Below are positions 9,251-18,180 of a DNA stretch of 64,000 bases, piece after piece. The notes beneath the pieces were generated by a model, which searched no databases, was not told the origin of the DNA, and saw nothing but the letters and a program-made list of their open reading frames with translations. Source of the stretch: Oasisia sp. SBJ-2009 (taxonomy: Eukaryota; Annelida; Polychaeta; Sabellida; Siboglinidae). Position 1 is the first letter of the stretch, and every line of letters begins with the position of its first letter. The position numbers and the translations under genes were made by a program. The DNA is taken from positions 59,867,874 through 59,931,873 of the forward strand of contig OZ024855.1 in the NCBI GenBank assembly GCA_964017155.1. The letters are read 5' to 3'.

Positions 9251-9270
9251 TATGCTGTGTGATCGCCAAC

Positions 9271-9526
9271 TATTTCAGCATGAGACACAATTTACACAAA
9301 TTAGGTATACGGCCCACGAATTTTAGCGCAGATCGACGACCCACGAATATATGTTACAGATTTAGCTAAACTAATGAACAAACCTGGTGTAATTATCAAA
9401 ATAATACGAACATATGAACCACAATTATGGCATTATGTTGAAAACAAGACATTTTATACACTTTATTCTTGGTAACATTTGGCAAACATTGAAACAAAAT
9501 AGTTTACCCTGTTTTATAGTTATGTA

Positions 9527-9610
<84 letters not shown>

Positions 9611-9622
9611 ACGAATATATGT

Positions 9623-9691
<69 letters not shown>

Positions 9692-9927
9692 CTCTCTCTA
9701 TACATATATATATATATATATAAAACATATATTCGTGGGTCGTATATCTGCGCTATTTCATCATAAGACGCGAACAATTTACACAACTTAGATATACGAC
9801 CCACGACTGTTGGCGTCTTCGACGAAATTTGATTTTTTCCAGTAAATGTTCGTAAGTACTTCATTTAAAATAACGTTTTGCTAAATGCATGGAGTAACTG
9901 TAAAGAATATATGTCACAGATTTAGCT
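9271..9927. repeat. Repeats flanking the TA tracts (direct ~70 bp, inverted 31 bp)
   Basis: About 70 bp at 9271-9338 recurs directly at 9755-9825 (CAATTTACACAA, ATACGACCCACGA and GTCTTCGACGA-like words). A 31-bp block at 9326-9356 recurs inverted at 9723-9753 with 29 matches. GAATATATGTCACAGATTTAGC at about 9905-9926 is near-identical to 9348-9369. This layering around a TA tract suggests a local duplication or a small element with inverted ends. Confidence 0.8.
9527..9722. repeat. Interrupted (TA)n microsatellite
   Basis: Two TA blocks separated by a short unique stretch near 9605-9620, with a (CT)n patch at about 9687-9697. It is strongly AT-rich and self-complementary. Confidence 0.98.
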
Positions 9928-10076
9928 TATAAATATCGTTTCACACTAAAATTTGATAAGACTAGAAAAAAAGGCAAAACACCACTGGACCCATGATTAC
10001 TGCCACGACAGTGCGACACCGGCGTCTTATAATTTCAGGTTAGGAAGATATATTGTACATTTTACACATACGCTAC

Positions 10077-10230
10077 CTGTCATATTTAATTCCTCCGCAA
10101 TCTCCCGATATGCCCTTTCTTTTAATACATTACTCAGATAGTTCTTATCGGCTACATCGTATAATAGTGGGAATTTTTGCCATGATATTATCAATCGAGC
10201 CTCAACCTCTTCTGCCCAAGTATCGGCCAT
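10077..10230 (-). CDS. MADF-domain exon (first exon, partial)
   Basis: The minus strand from ATG at 10230 reads MADTWAEEVEARLIISW, then FPLLYDVADKNYLSN and AYREIAEELNMTG. This fits the N-terminal two helices of a MADF (Myb/SANT-like) DNA-binding domain: E-x-RLI-x-x-W-x-x-x-P-x-LYD, then A-x-x-EIAEEL. The exon ends at 10077 with donor ACAG|GTAGCG. The second half of the domain must lie in another exon, which I did not find downstream on the minus strand. MADF proteins are often the second protein of PIF/Harbinger elements, and also occur as host factors (Adf-1 type). The exon sits between GCGAGTCTT-type terminal sequences at 9087 and 10514, which favours a transposon origin. Confidence 0.68.
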
Positions 10231-10407
10231 ATTCAGCTTTGAACGAAGTATCACGTGACTCCAGGTTCGCTCCTCATTGGCAAATGCGATCGAGACGACG
10301 TCAAGACGAGATCAAAACACCTCAAGACGCTTTCGACAAAATCAAACATGTTTAATCCTCAAGACTCGCTTGCGACGCCCTCGCAACACCTTGCGACGGT
10401 CTTGAGG

Positions 10408-10514
10408 AGCCCGCACACCGCGAAGACTCGCTTGCGACGCGCTTGCGACGCTTGTGTCGCAAGCGAGTATCAAGCGATCTTAAGTCTCAAGCGAGTCTTC
10501 GCGGTGTGCGGGCT
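10408..10514. mobile_element. 107-bp hairpin element with perfect 27-bp terminal inverted repeats
   Basis: 10408-10434 and 10488-10514 are perfect reverse complements (start AGCCCGCACACCG). Inside, CGCTTGCGAC (10440-10449) pairs perfectly with 10456-10465 across a 6-nt loop. No protein is encoded. It could be a tiny MITE or the retained right end of a larger element whose other end is at 9087. The direct flanks give no obvious target duplication. Confidence 0.85.
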
Positions 10515-11086
10515 ACTTAATTTAAAAGTCGGTAGTCACCGTACGCATTATAACTCTCTTTTTGGCTGCGCTTTTTTTGTTATGATGCAGACCTGTCCAC
10601 TGTTGACGACTTCGGGCAGCAACACTGACCGAAATGGAAGTTTGGCCAGTATCTAAAATAAAAATTAGTTCTGCTGACCTTAATAATACTATACTCGACG
10701 AGAGAAGTTCCCTTCAAAGTGTTGGCACTCTTGAAATGTCAAATAAAAACACATCGAAATTTGTAAGGCGAGGGGCTAAAAGACGTTCGTTCACATAATG
10801 ATTCACTCTGTAATGTATTCATCTTTGTATTGAGTACAATTTATTTAGCTCAATGCCAATGATTATAATATGACCACTGCTTATTAGTTCCCTTCATGGT
10901 TTCATTTTCATTTTCATATTGAACTGTCAGAACGCGACGCGAGAGAAGTGGTGCATCCCACACAAGTCTAGCATATAATATCGTTAATTTTCTGTGCAGT
11001 CTGAAAGAACTTGAGCTTTTCTTAAGGCAGTTCACAAATGCTGGCATGTGCAGCTTTTAACGTTACCCGTTTCTCGACATAGCGCT
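10515..11086. other. No recognisable gene
   Basis: Mixed-composition DNA. No exon, repeat or motif stands out on either strand. Confidence 0.5.
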
Positions 11087-11596
11087 CATGACACAGTCAA
11101 TGACCTGTCATGTTGGCATTCATGACACGGCCAGTGACCTGTCCTGTTGGCATTCATGACACGGCCAATGACCTGTCCTGTTGGCATTCATGACACGTCC
11201 AGTGACCTGTCCTGTTGGCATTCATGACACGGCCAGTGACCTGTCCTGTTAGCATTCATGACACGGCCAATGACCTGTCCTGTTGGCATTCATGACACGG
11301 CCAGTGAACTGTCCTGTTGGCAATCATGACACGGCCAATGACCTGTCCTGTTGGCATTCATGACACTGCCAGTGACATGTCCTGTTGGCATTCATGACAC
11401 GGCCAGTGACCTATTCTGTTGGCATTCGTGACACGGCCAGTGACCTGTCCTGTTGGCATTCATGACACGGCCAGTGACCTGTCCTGTTGGCATTTATGAC
11501 ACGGCCAATGACCTGTCCTGTTGGCATTCATGACACGGCCAGTGACCTGTCCTGTTGGCATTCATGACACAGCCAGTGACCTGTCCTGTTGGCATT
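11087..11596. repeat. 34-bp minisatellite, 15 copies
   Basis: Unit begins CATGACACGGCCAGTGACC and ends TGTTGGCATT. Spacing is a constant 34 bp. Copies differ mainly by CCAGTG versus CCAATG, partly alternating, which suggests some growth by two-unit blocks. It is not CRISPR: there are no unique spacers. Confidence 0.97.
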
Positions 11597-12300
11597 CGTC
11601 ACTGTATCATATACTATTAGTTCCATGACATTGCCTCAAAATGAAGCCGGCCTCCGTCACTACCGAGACACAATTCCGCGCACCGACGAGCGTGTGATGG
11701 CGACAAATATTGGTCTCAAAACATCGAATGATCTTGCACTTGTTTCACCAGGAAGATAAATCAAATGTGTATTCGTGAGTTATAGTAGAGCATCGCAAAG
11801 TACAATTTAAAACATCGCCATTAAAAATGAAATGGAACGTGTCCGCTTAACGATACGTAATGACATGTAAAATATTGTTTCCACTACGTTTTCCTCTCTG
11901 TACACGAAGTTACATGGCTTGATATAATCATCATGCACATAGTCATAACATAATATACTCAGATGTTGTGTTCAGTTATTGTTTGAAGAACTGATGTATA
12001 CTGACAAACATTACCAAGTCTTGGCTGGTTATTTCACATGTTCGTGTTATGTCGCGAGTTTGTACAGTGACTCAGTAGAGGCACTTAAATATCAGCCTAG
12101 TGCAATGAATTATGTAATATGGCACGTGCGCTGGCTATAAATAGACTTGGCGTTGCATTATTATATTTTGAGTGGCCGCGCCCTTCCCGCTTAGAGGTGT
12201 GCCCCTAATAAACCCTAATTAAAGCAGCTGTGCCTGGCTCCGTTTACTTTATAAAGAAGACACAAACACCTAGTGAAGGTTACATGGCAATCCCAACAGT
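11597..12300. other. Unassigned stretch with a TATA-like site
   Basis: No coding region is visible. At 12135-12144 CTATAAATAG resembles a core-promoter TATA box, and AATAAA-like words follow about 70 bp on. This could be a solo LTR or a promoter, but I found no paired copy or target duplication. An 8-bp hairpin (GGCAATCC at 12286-12293 with GGATTGCC at 12312-12319) lies at its right edge, near the left limit of the retrotransposon. Confidence 0.3.
12135..12144 (+). promoter_or_regulatory. TATA-box-like motif
   Basis: CTATAAATAG matches the TATA consensus, with GC-rich flanks on the left. No transcript evidence exists in the sequence, and no gene follows on the plus strand. Confidence 0.25.
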
Positions 12301-12481
12301 TTAATAATAAAGGATTGCCTGGCGCTCACCAGTTGCGAGCGCGCGGCTGATTGACGTATACTATGTAATACAATATAACATAAAGCATGTAAACATAACT
12401 AAATTCTACCGTACAATCAGCTACTTGAATATAATATTGACTACAATATAAGAACGTAAAGGGGGGAACAAAAACCCCACC

Positions 12482-12723
12482 CTCCACTGGTACAGTGGAG
12501 CCAATCCCCCCCCCAGGCACAGCACTATAAACAGACAAATAGACGCCTCACTGAGTGACAGCCACCGAAGCCGGCAACGCGAGAGCCCGATGGCAAAGGG
12601 GACGTGGTCTGTACCGGTGATCATCGACCTAGCTGCCCATCGTGTAACGTGATGCGTCGCCCGCGGGTTGGCCCGGTAGGACGCCTCGAGAAGGCGTCAC
12701 GCCGCCTGACGTGCTGGCCAACC
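12482..12723. other. Cluster of perfect hairpins in the 3' region of the retrotransposon
   Basis: CTCCACTG pairs perfectly with 12493-12500 across a 3-nt loop (12482-12500). GACGCCT at 12680-12686 pairs with 12692-12698 across 5 nt and is enclosed by GGTTGGCC at 12666-12673 with GGCCAACC at 12716-12723. The stems lie beyond the recombinase stop on the minus strand, where DIRS-order elements keep their terminal control sequences. A structural RNA role is inference. Confidence 0.55.
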
Positions 12724-12861
12724 TAGGCCGATCGCGGCGACCACTTCTAACGAGTGTGTTAAGCGGGGCTGCCAGTGAAACCGAGACGTTGTATCAGGTG
12801 ACGCGTCTCAGCTGCAACAAACAAACAAACAAACAGCCGAGCAGGGACCAAGGAATGCGGA

Positions 12862-13738
12862 TCACCGTGGAGATTTGCAATTAACCACCCGAATGTATGA
12901 CATGTATGCGTTAGACCGCCAGCGTCCAAAAACTTTAATCTGTTCAGCGGTATACCCCTTAATTGCTGCACGCGTCGCCGCACCAATACGGAAGCTGTGC
13001 GGTGTAATACGCCCGGGGAGGTGAGCGTGTGTAACCGCTGATTTCAGGACTTTCGCGAAATACTCACGGGAAACAGGTTTCTCATCGACATAGTGAAACA
13101 ACGGACCCAGAGCGGACCCGCGCAGCTGAAGATAATGAGTTAACAATTTGCGAGGACATGAGCGAGAGATCATGACAGGCACTTCTAACCTATAAGGCTT
13201 AACATGACTATGCTTGTAAGAATGAAATGTAAGTTTAACACAAGCTGAAGTGACCGTGCATTGGTTATATTGGAGATTGTGACGATGCTTGGTAACTTCA
13301 CTGATACGCAAGCAACCAAAGAACATTAGGACGAACATGGCGCGAAATAAAGACAAATTGTAGGACGAACAGCCCACATGACGAAGAGCGTGTAGGAGCG
13401 ACGTCAGATCCTGCTCAGACAGGGTCCCGGTCATCAACGGAACCGTGGGCTAAAACGAGGCCTTTGATGAGTCTTCGAGTCAAGTAATGAGCAGTGGGAT
13501 CAGGAAAACCTGCCGCTTTATGGACGCCCGCAATGGAGGTCAGGTAGCCACGTATTGTACTGGGCGCCCTGCCCTGGGTACTCAACGCTTGACAGAAGCA
13601 ACGTACCAGGTACGGAGACGCAGGTAGAAAGGTAGCTTTACCTTCAACCAGGTGAGCCGCAAACAAAACGAACTCATCCCAATAACGCTGATACATCTGC
13701 TGCCCTTTGTGGGAAATTGCTCCAACGATCGTATTCAT
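12862..13738 (-). pseudogene. Tyrosine recombinase (YR) of the DIRS-order element, one frame break
   Basis: The first frame (13738-13415) carries the N-terminal core-binding part (GQQMYQRYWDEFVLFA, TIRGYLTSIAGVHK). The second (13437-12862) carries the catalytic part: Arg in CLRISEV (residue 44 of that frame), HSFR (147-150), GRW (171-173) and the YMSYIR tyrosine (Y181). All expected catalytic residues are visible. The two frames meet in 13421-13430, where the plus strand reads AGGGTCCCGG, so a one-base indel in a short G/C run explains the break. Its role would be recombining the circular cDNA into the chromosome. The start is chosen because the ATG overlaps the RNase H stop as ATGA (13738-13735). 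Confidence 0.85.
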
Positions 13739-14379
13739 TGCACGGGCTCCCAGGGTAGCCAGTGAGTAGGAAACATGGTGGGTTCGGCATCTAGGCTGGG
13801 GCGAAGCCGACGGGCGCTGTCCATCTGCAAGCGAGAAATCATGTCCGCCAGTTGGTTATGTTTACCCGGAATATGCTTAGCACGGAAAGCAATGTTAAAC
13901 TGCAGACAAGTCACTACCAACTGGCGAACCAGAAGCATGAGAGGGGGGTGTTTAGACGTCTGTTTGTTGATGACTTCGACCACGGCTGTGTTGTCGGTGA
14001 AGAAAAGGATACGCGAATCACGGAGAAGATGACTCCACACGCGTACCGCCAGTACAATGGGAAGCAGTTCCTTCACCGAAATATGATCATCGTGCTGAGT
14101 ATCGGGGAAAATGCCCTGCAACCAGGCGTCCCGGAAGACTGCACTAAAAGCAAAGCCGCTGGCATCGGAAAACAAGTTGAGAACATCTGAGGATGTCCAG
14201 TCCACCGGAAGGAAGGACAACGTGCCATTGAAAACATGGAAGAATTCAAGCCATGCAGTTAAATCCTTGCGTGCTTCCCGAGTGAGGCGAACTTTGTGGT
14301 TAGGATTGGAAATACCACATGTGAGGTCGTGTAAACGACGTAAGAAGGCACGACCCGGGGGCAATGGCACGACACGCAA
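13735..14379 (-). CDS. RNase H domain of the DIRS-order element
   Basis: The open frame contains LFSDASGFAFSAVF, SVKELLPIVLAVRVW, ILFFTDNTAVVEVIN and HNQLADMISRLQ. With numbering from 14379, the acidic residues D72, E104, D129 and D179 match the RNase H active-site set seen in DIRS and Ngaro elements. Upstream of about 14357 the family sequence continues in another frame, so the start of this frame is not a true protein start. The domain would degrade the RNA strand of the RNA/DNA hybrid. It ends in TGA overlapping the recombinase ATG. Confidence 0.85.
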   Translation of the reverse strand: MRVVPLPPGRAFLRRLHDLTCGISNPNHKVRLTREARKDLTAWLEFFHVFNGTLSFLPVDWTSSDVLNLFSDASGFAFSAVFRDAWLQGIFPDTQHDDHISVKELLPIVLAVRVWSHLLRDSRILFFTDNTAVVEVINKQTSKHPPLMLLVRQLVVTCLQFNIAFRAKHIPGKHNQLADMISRLQMDSARRLRPSLDAEPTMFPTHWLPWEPVQ

Positions 14380-15472
14380 ACGTCAAGGAGCCGACAACCG
14401 ATAAGAGATCACGCAAGCAAACTTTTTTTCGCCGAGACAAGACGTGTAAGCGTTGTACCAGGGGGGTCAGCTTGTCCGTAGGCAGGGTTAATGTCTGTGC
14501 ACAGGTATCTACTACAATGCCATGGAGTGTAGGAGCGGAAGTCGGCAGCACAGTCTTGGCGTGTTTCAGAGGGTAAAGAAAGCGTCGAGGTTAAACTGAC
14601 ACTGCCCAAAATGGGGAGGGCCGAAGAAAATGAAATCGTCAAGAATGTGACTCATGCTGGAAACTCGGAATTTGTTGATACAAATCCACTGAAGTGCACA
14701 AGACAGCGCTTCGAAGATTTGAAAAGAGACGCTGCATCCCATAGGGAGACACATGTCAAAATAGAACTGATTTTGAAATGTGAAACCTAACAAATGGTAG
14801 TCAAGCGGACAGACCGGGATAATGCGAAACGCGTCCTTCAAATCTGCTTTAGCAACCTGACACCCCACCCCGATCTCCAGAATACGTTCAATGCATGTAT
14901 CTAGCAGCTCAAATTGAACCGTAGTGAAATCCCGCGGTATATGCGAATTGACGGAGTTGTGCTTGGGGAAGCTGAGATCGTGAAGGAGGCGAAATTCTCC
15001 AGGATCCCGTTTAGGGACAATAGCTAATGGCGACAGAATAAGGTTATGGAAGGGGGGGAGAGAGAAAAGGGCCAGCAATGCGGCCGAAACATCTTTCAGC
15101 AACAAATTTATCGCGGACGGCGGAGGGATTATCAGAGACCGATTTGTGATTCTGATAGCTTCCCTTGGCAGGGTCAGAAAGCAGGGAGGAGGGAATGCGA
15201 AAACCCCGTGTGAAGCCAACAAGTAGGAAATCATACAAGTGTGCATAGTAGCCAGCTAAATGACGACGGAGAGCAGACACATCCATTGGCGTGGGCAACA
15301 CATGACGACGACGTGGCGAGAGTGGGACGTCATGTAAGGCAACGCCCGAGTTACATGACGTGGGTAGCGGGGATCGCTTTGTCGGCGGCGCGACATGTGG
15401 ACGCACCGTGATTCGTCCGTCGACAAATGGAACAGCGGTGGCTGTAAGGACAGGAACGCTTAGTACACCCAC
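14357..15472 (-). pseudogene. Reverse transcriptase of the DIRS-order element, frameshifted
   Basis: The 5' part (15472-about 15058) ends with FGRIAGPF and continues in the next frame with LILSPLAIVPKRDPGEF, KADLKDAF (motif A, D135 counted from 15246), LPMGCSVSFQIF (motif B) and ILDDFIFF (motif C, DD at 203-204). The thumb-like segment GIVVD...SRRKKVCLRDLLSVVGSL is in another frame again, and the sequence then passes into the RNase H frame. Breaks map to a G7 run at 15052-15058, to 14566-14585, and to a G5 run at 14357-14361. All active-site residues are retained. The frame overlaps the end of gag by about 120 bp in a different phase, so translation would need frameshifting or reinitiation. 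The breaks could be mutations or homopolymer errors in the assembly. Confidence 0.85.
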
Positions 15473-16487
15473 CTATCTTGTTAAAGCGGAAGCAGTGACG
15501 CGTGAAGGCACCTGAACCGGTGCCGCCGGCACGAAAAGGGCGAGTGCCGCGTTGGTGGCGGAGGTGGTCTTCCACCTCGAATAGAATGTCGCCGCGGAAA
15601 ATCTCCCAAGGCAGTGAACGTTCCGCCCACTGTATGCGGAATTGACCATCATATTCTGCAGCCGTAGGAAAACCTGCACGGTCGGCGATTCGGAGAATGT
15701 GTGACCTGTAAGTGGTCATACCATAGCCCTCCTGCGGGAAAGCCTGTAGACGAATGGCTTGGTAGAGCAGGAACAGCTGAGTCCATTCCTGCAAAGTGGT
15801 GACAGGGACAACATCCTTGGAGCTGTCTTTAGGAGGAGCGCGGGGGTCAAAATTGATATCGATAGAGTGATTACGACGCAACCAACGAAGGGGAATATAA
15901 TTTCCGGCAACAATTTTCTCCTTCAAAGAGTGACACACCCACTGGCCCAACAAGCCGTATCTGGAGGAGAACGTCTCACCTGGAGAGCAGCCGGCCGATA
16001 CCCGCGCGCGATCCTCAAAAGCACGCTCGTGGTGATCCCCGCCGACATCGTCGACCAACGCACGTGACGAGCAGGTGGAGCTGGCCGACAACGAGCGATG
16101 TCTCGCGACGGGCCTAGGCGCTGAGCGTTTGGTGGTCTTGCTGCTCGGGGACATCGACCTGCCCGGCGACGGCGACCTCTTACGGGAAGGCCTGCTGCCC
16201 CGTTGACGTGGAGATGCCGACCTGGACGAGGGAGGCGCCAGAGAAGCGGCAGCCTGTACGGAAGCGGCGTTGGCAGCAACGGCATCGATGGCTTGACGTA
16301 ACATATGATCACATGCGTCAAGGCGCTTGTCAACAGCAGTGGACACAGCCTCCACCAAGGTATGTAGGAGACCGGGGTCGATCGGCACAGCGTGATCAGG
16401 GACCCGCGTAGCAGCTCGGGTAGTTGTCGAACCGAGACGTGCCTTCGCCGATCTCGTGGTCGCACGGGTGGCGTAGAGCGAATTCAT
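15351..16487 (-). CDS. Gag-like nucleic-acid-binding protein of the DIRS-order element
   Basis: 378 residues, intact. The middle is Ser/Arg/Pro-rich (about residues 85-145). A conserved Gag core follows (LLGQWVCHSLKEKI, ITPLRW-like IPLRWLRRNHSID, LQEWTQLFLLYQAI). The C-terminus has two zinc modules: C-x8-C-x4-C-x3-H at 332-350 and a CCHC knuckle C-x2-C-x4-H-x4-C at 352-365. It would package the element RNA. ATG at 16487 is chosen because the core is far downstream and a splice-acceptor-like TTTTTTACAG ends one base before it, suggesting a spliced leader. Its end overlaps the RT frame. Confidence 0.85.
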   Translation of the reverse strand: MNSLYATRATTRSAKARLGSTTTRAATRVPDHAVPIDPGLLHTLVEAVSTAVDKRLDACDHMLRQAIDAVAANAASVQAAASLAPPSSRSASPRQRGSRPSRKRSPSPGRSMSPSSKTTKRSAPRPVARHRSLSASSTCSSRALVDDVGGDHHERAFEDRARVSAGCSPGETFSSRYGLLGQWVCHSLKEKIVAGNYIPLRWLRRNHSIDINFDPRAPPKDSSKDVVPVTTLQEWTQLFLLYQAIRLQAFPQEGYGMTTYRSHILRIADRAGFPTAAEYDGQFRIQWAERSLPWEIFRGDILFEVEDHLRHQRGTRPFRAGGTGSGAFTRHCFRFNKIGGCTKRSCPYSHRCSICRRTNHGASTCRAADKAIPATHVM

Positions 16488-16520
16488 GCTGTAAAAAACG
16501 AAACAGGGTGTTTTACACTG

Positions 16521-16565
16521 ACACCTGGCATATATAAAACGGCCAACTTAGTTGGCGCCAGGTGT
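16521..16565. promoter_or_regulatory. Nested inverted repeat with TATATA in the bulge, upstream of gag
   Basis: ACACCTGGC (16521-16529) pairs perfectly with 16557-16565, and GCCAAC (16542-16547) with GTTGGC (16551-16556). The right arms are contiguous, leaving a 12-nt left bulge that holds ATATATAAAA. It lies 34 bp before the gag ATG on the minus strand. It could act as promoter or leader structure; function is not shown. Confidence 0.4.
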
Positions 16566-17074
16566 GTAAATGCATACACGCTGCATACAGCTGAAACACC
16601 GGCAATTAACCTCACCGATAAGAAATGCAACACCGCTTTCATGACTGGCATGTTACGGCCAGAGTTACGGATAAATCGGCACCAGAAAGTACAACGGTGT
16701 AATATGACGGCAAAACTGTATAGATGGCGTGTTACGGCCGATTTTCTCGGCGCCATGTGGAACAGCCGTAAAACAATGCCGGTAAAATCTGTACAGCTGA
16801 AAAAAACAAACCACACGGGCTTGGCGCCAGGAGAATCCTCAGTGAAGTGAACAATAACTGAAAACAAAAAGAGAGGGCCCAAAATTGGTGCCCACTAACC
16901 GCAGATGGAACGCGCAAGGAAGAGATATAGCCCTGACAAGCCGCCGGCGTAACCTAAGCTGTGTAACTGGCCACCTCTTGGTGACGCACAAAATGGGATA
17001 AAACGAAAATACGTACAAAAGAATGGGTGCGTGTACACCGACATAACCAGGTAGTGACAAATGCTGACGGGCGT

Positions 17075-17260
17075 GTTCACACGTGTACACACATATATAC
17101 GTATATGCATACATACACTCACACATGTATATATACGTAACACATGCATATACACACATACAGACATACGCGTATACACACACATAAACAGAACCGCACA
17201 TATACACACATGGAAACACATACGTACATACTTACATATACACACAGTCAGAAATACAAA
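17075..17260. repeat. Interrupted CA/TA/CG alternating repeat
   Basis: ACAC, ATAT, ACGT and CATATACACACA words, nearly strictly alternating purine and pyrimidine for about 180 bp, within the retrotransposon leader. Open frames on both strands here are repeat artefacts. Confidence 0.9.
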
Positions 17261-18180
17261 CATTTATCAAAGGGATGCAAAACGGGAAACCTGCCAATTG
17301 CGGCTGTAATGAAAACAGAAGACCTGTAACACAGCATGGGACAGCCACACACCAAAACCAGGGTGCCCCGTGCGTCGCAGCCTGTGGCAGGTGACGTTAC
17401 CACCCGCCAGGATTAATCCAACCAGAACTCTAAGGCAGCCACCCGCGGCCATCTTCCTGGTGGTAATTACCCATCGTAAAATAGGGGCGGAGACCGTCAG
17501 TCAATAAGCCGTACGACAGACAACAGCGATCGCCGGCGGCCGTCTGACCAGCCGCCAGCTGACCGGGGCATACCGCACCTCAGCCTGGAAGCCACAGTGA
17601 GTGAACGCCCATGAGACGATGCAAAAAACCAACGTGCAGACAGCCTAATACTTTCAGAGTGAATTGAGTAAATGAAAGTATCACTTCCGTAACATCTCAC
17701 CGGCACGAAGGCAACAAGCAAACAACACATCTTGTACCGACTCGCCCCAAGCCAAGGTCAGCCGAAAAAGTGCAGAGAGCTATCGCAATTAACAAACACC
17801 AAAAGGCGTCAAAACATGCGAACAAGAATATAGCGTGTGTGACATACCACTACACGTGGAATATGCTGCAAGAAGAAAGAAAACTCACCTGACGTGGAGG
17901 GAGGCCCGCAGAATTGTGTCCAACTAACACCACGTATCTCGATGCCGGAAAACGTTAAGCTGCTATCGCAGAGTCAAAATCCGTGGTGTCCAGTCAAGAC
18001 AGACAGCGGGACCGGCCGGTTAAGGTCACCGGACCCAATTTAAGAGGGAAGCCTAATCTTGGCCAGATGCCCCGTAAGCGGTCGGGCAAGCGCTGTCCTT
18101 AGAATGCCTAAATACACTCCGCACAAGCTAACTCAGGGCTGCCCTCAAAATTGTATTGCATCCCGCTGGACACAATACTG
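17261..18180 (-). other. Right (5') end of the retrotransposon, non-coding
   Basis: GC-balanced sequence unlike the satellite. It has two donor-like sites on the minus strand (17888 and about 17700) and no ORF worth reporting. The switch to satellite at about 18,181 is abrupt (ACACAATACTG, then TTTTTTTGCCAACATTTG). Confidence 0.5.

Larger units (their letters stand above)
16489..17888 (-). other. Candidate 5'-leader intron upstream of gag
   Basis: The minus strand has a strong donor CAG|GTGAGTTTT at 17891-17880 and a pyrimidine-rich acceptor GTTTTTTACAG ending at 16489, one base before the gag ATG. Joining them would remove about 1.4 kb of leader, including the CA/TA repeat. No coding frame is interrupted, so this rests on splice-site quality alone. 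Confidence 0.35.
12320..18180 (-). mobile_element. DIRS-order retrotransposon, Ngaro-like (boundaries approximate)
   Basis: On the minus strand the order is Gag (16487-15351), RT (15472-about 14357), RNase H (to 13735) and tyrosine recombinase (13738-12862). A tyrosine recombinase instead of a DDE integrase defines the DIRS order. Recombinase last, with no methyltransferase visible, fits Ngaro best. Such elements are thought to integrate through a circular DNA intermediate and leave no target duplication. I could not find the expected terminal repeats, so the ends are set by loss of recognisable sequence on the left and by the start of the satellite on the right. Several single-base frame breaks make this copy inactive if they are real. 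Confidence 0.85.

Noticed and set aside
11087..11596. CRISPR array
   Set aside because: The whole 34-bp unit is repeated with no unique spacers, no cas genes, and a eukaryotic setting.
12051..12300. Solo LTR with CTATAAATAG and AATAAA-like words
   Set aside because: No second LTR copy, no target duplication and no clear TG...CA ends could be identified; kept only as a low-confidence note.
13775..14404. Plus-strand frames opposite the RNase H region
   Set aside because: Shadow frames of the clearly recognisable minus-strand RNase H coding sequence.
16895..17263. Cys/Tyr-rich minus-strand ORF with CVYMHV-like repeats
   Set aside because: It is a reading of the CA/TA/CG alternating repeat in the retrotransposon leader.
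12320..18180. LTR retrotransposon (Gypsy type)
   Set aside because: A tyrosine recombinase with HxxR...GRW...Y follows RNase H, and no DDE integrase or protease was found.
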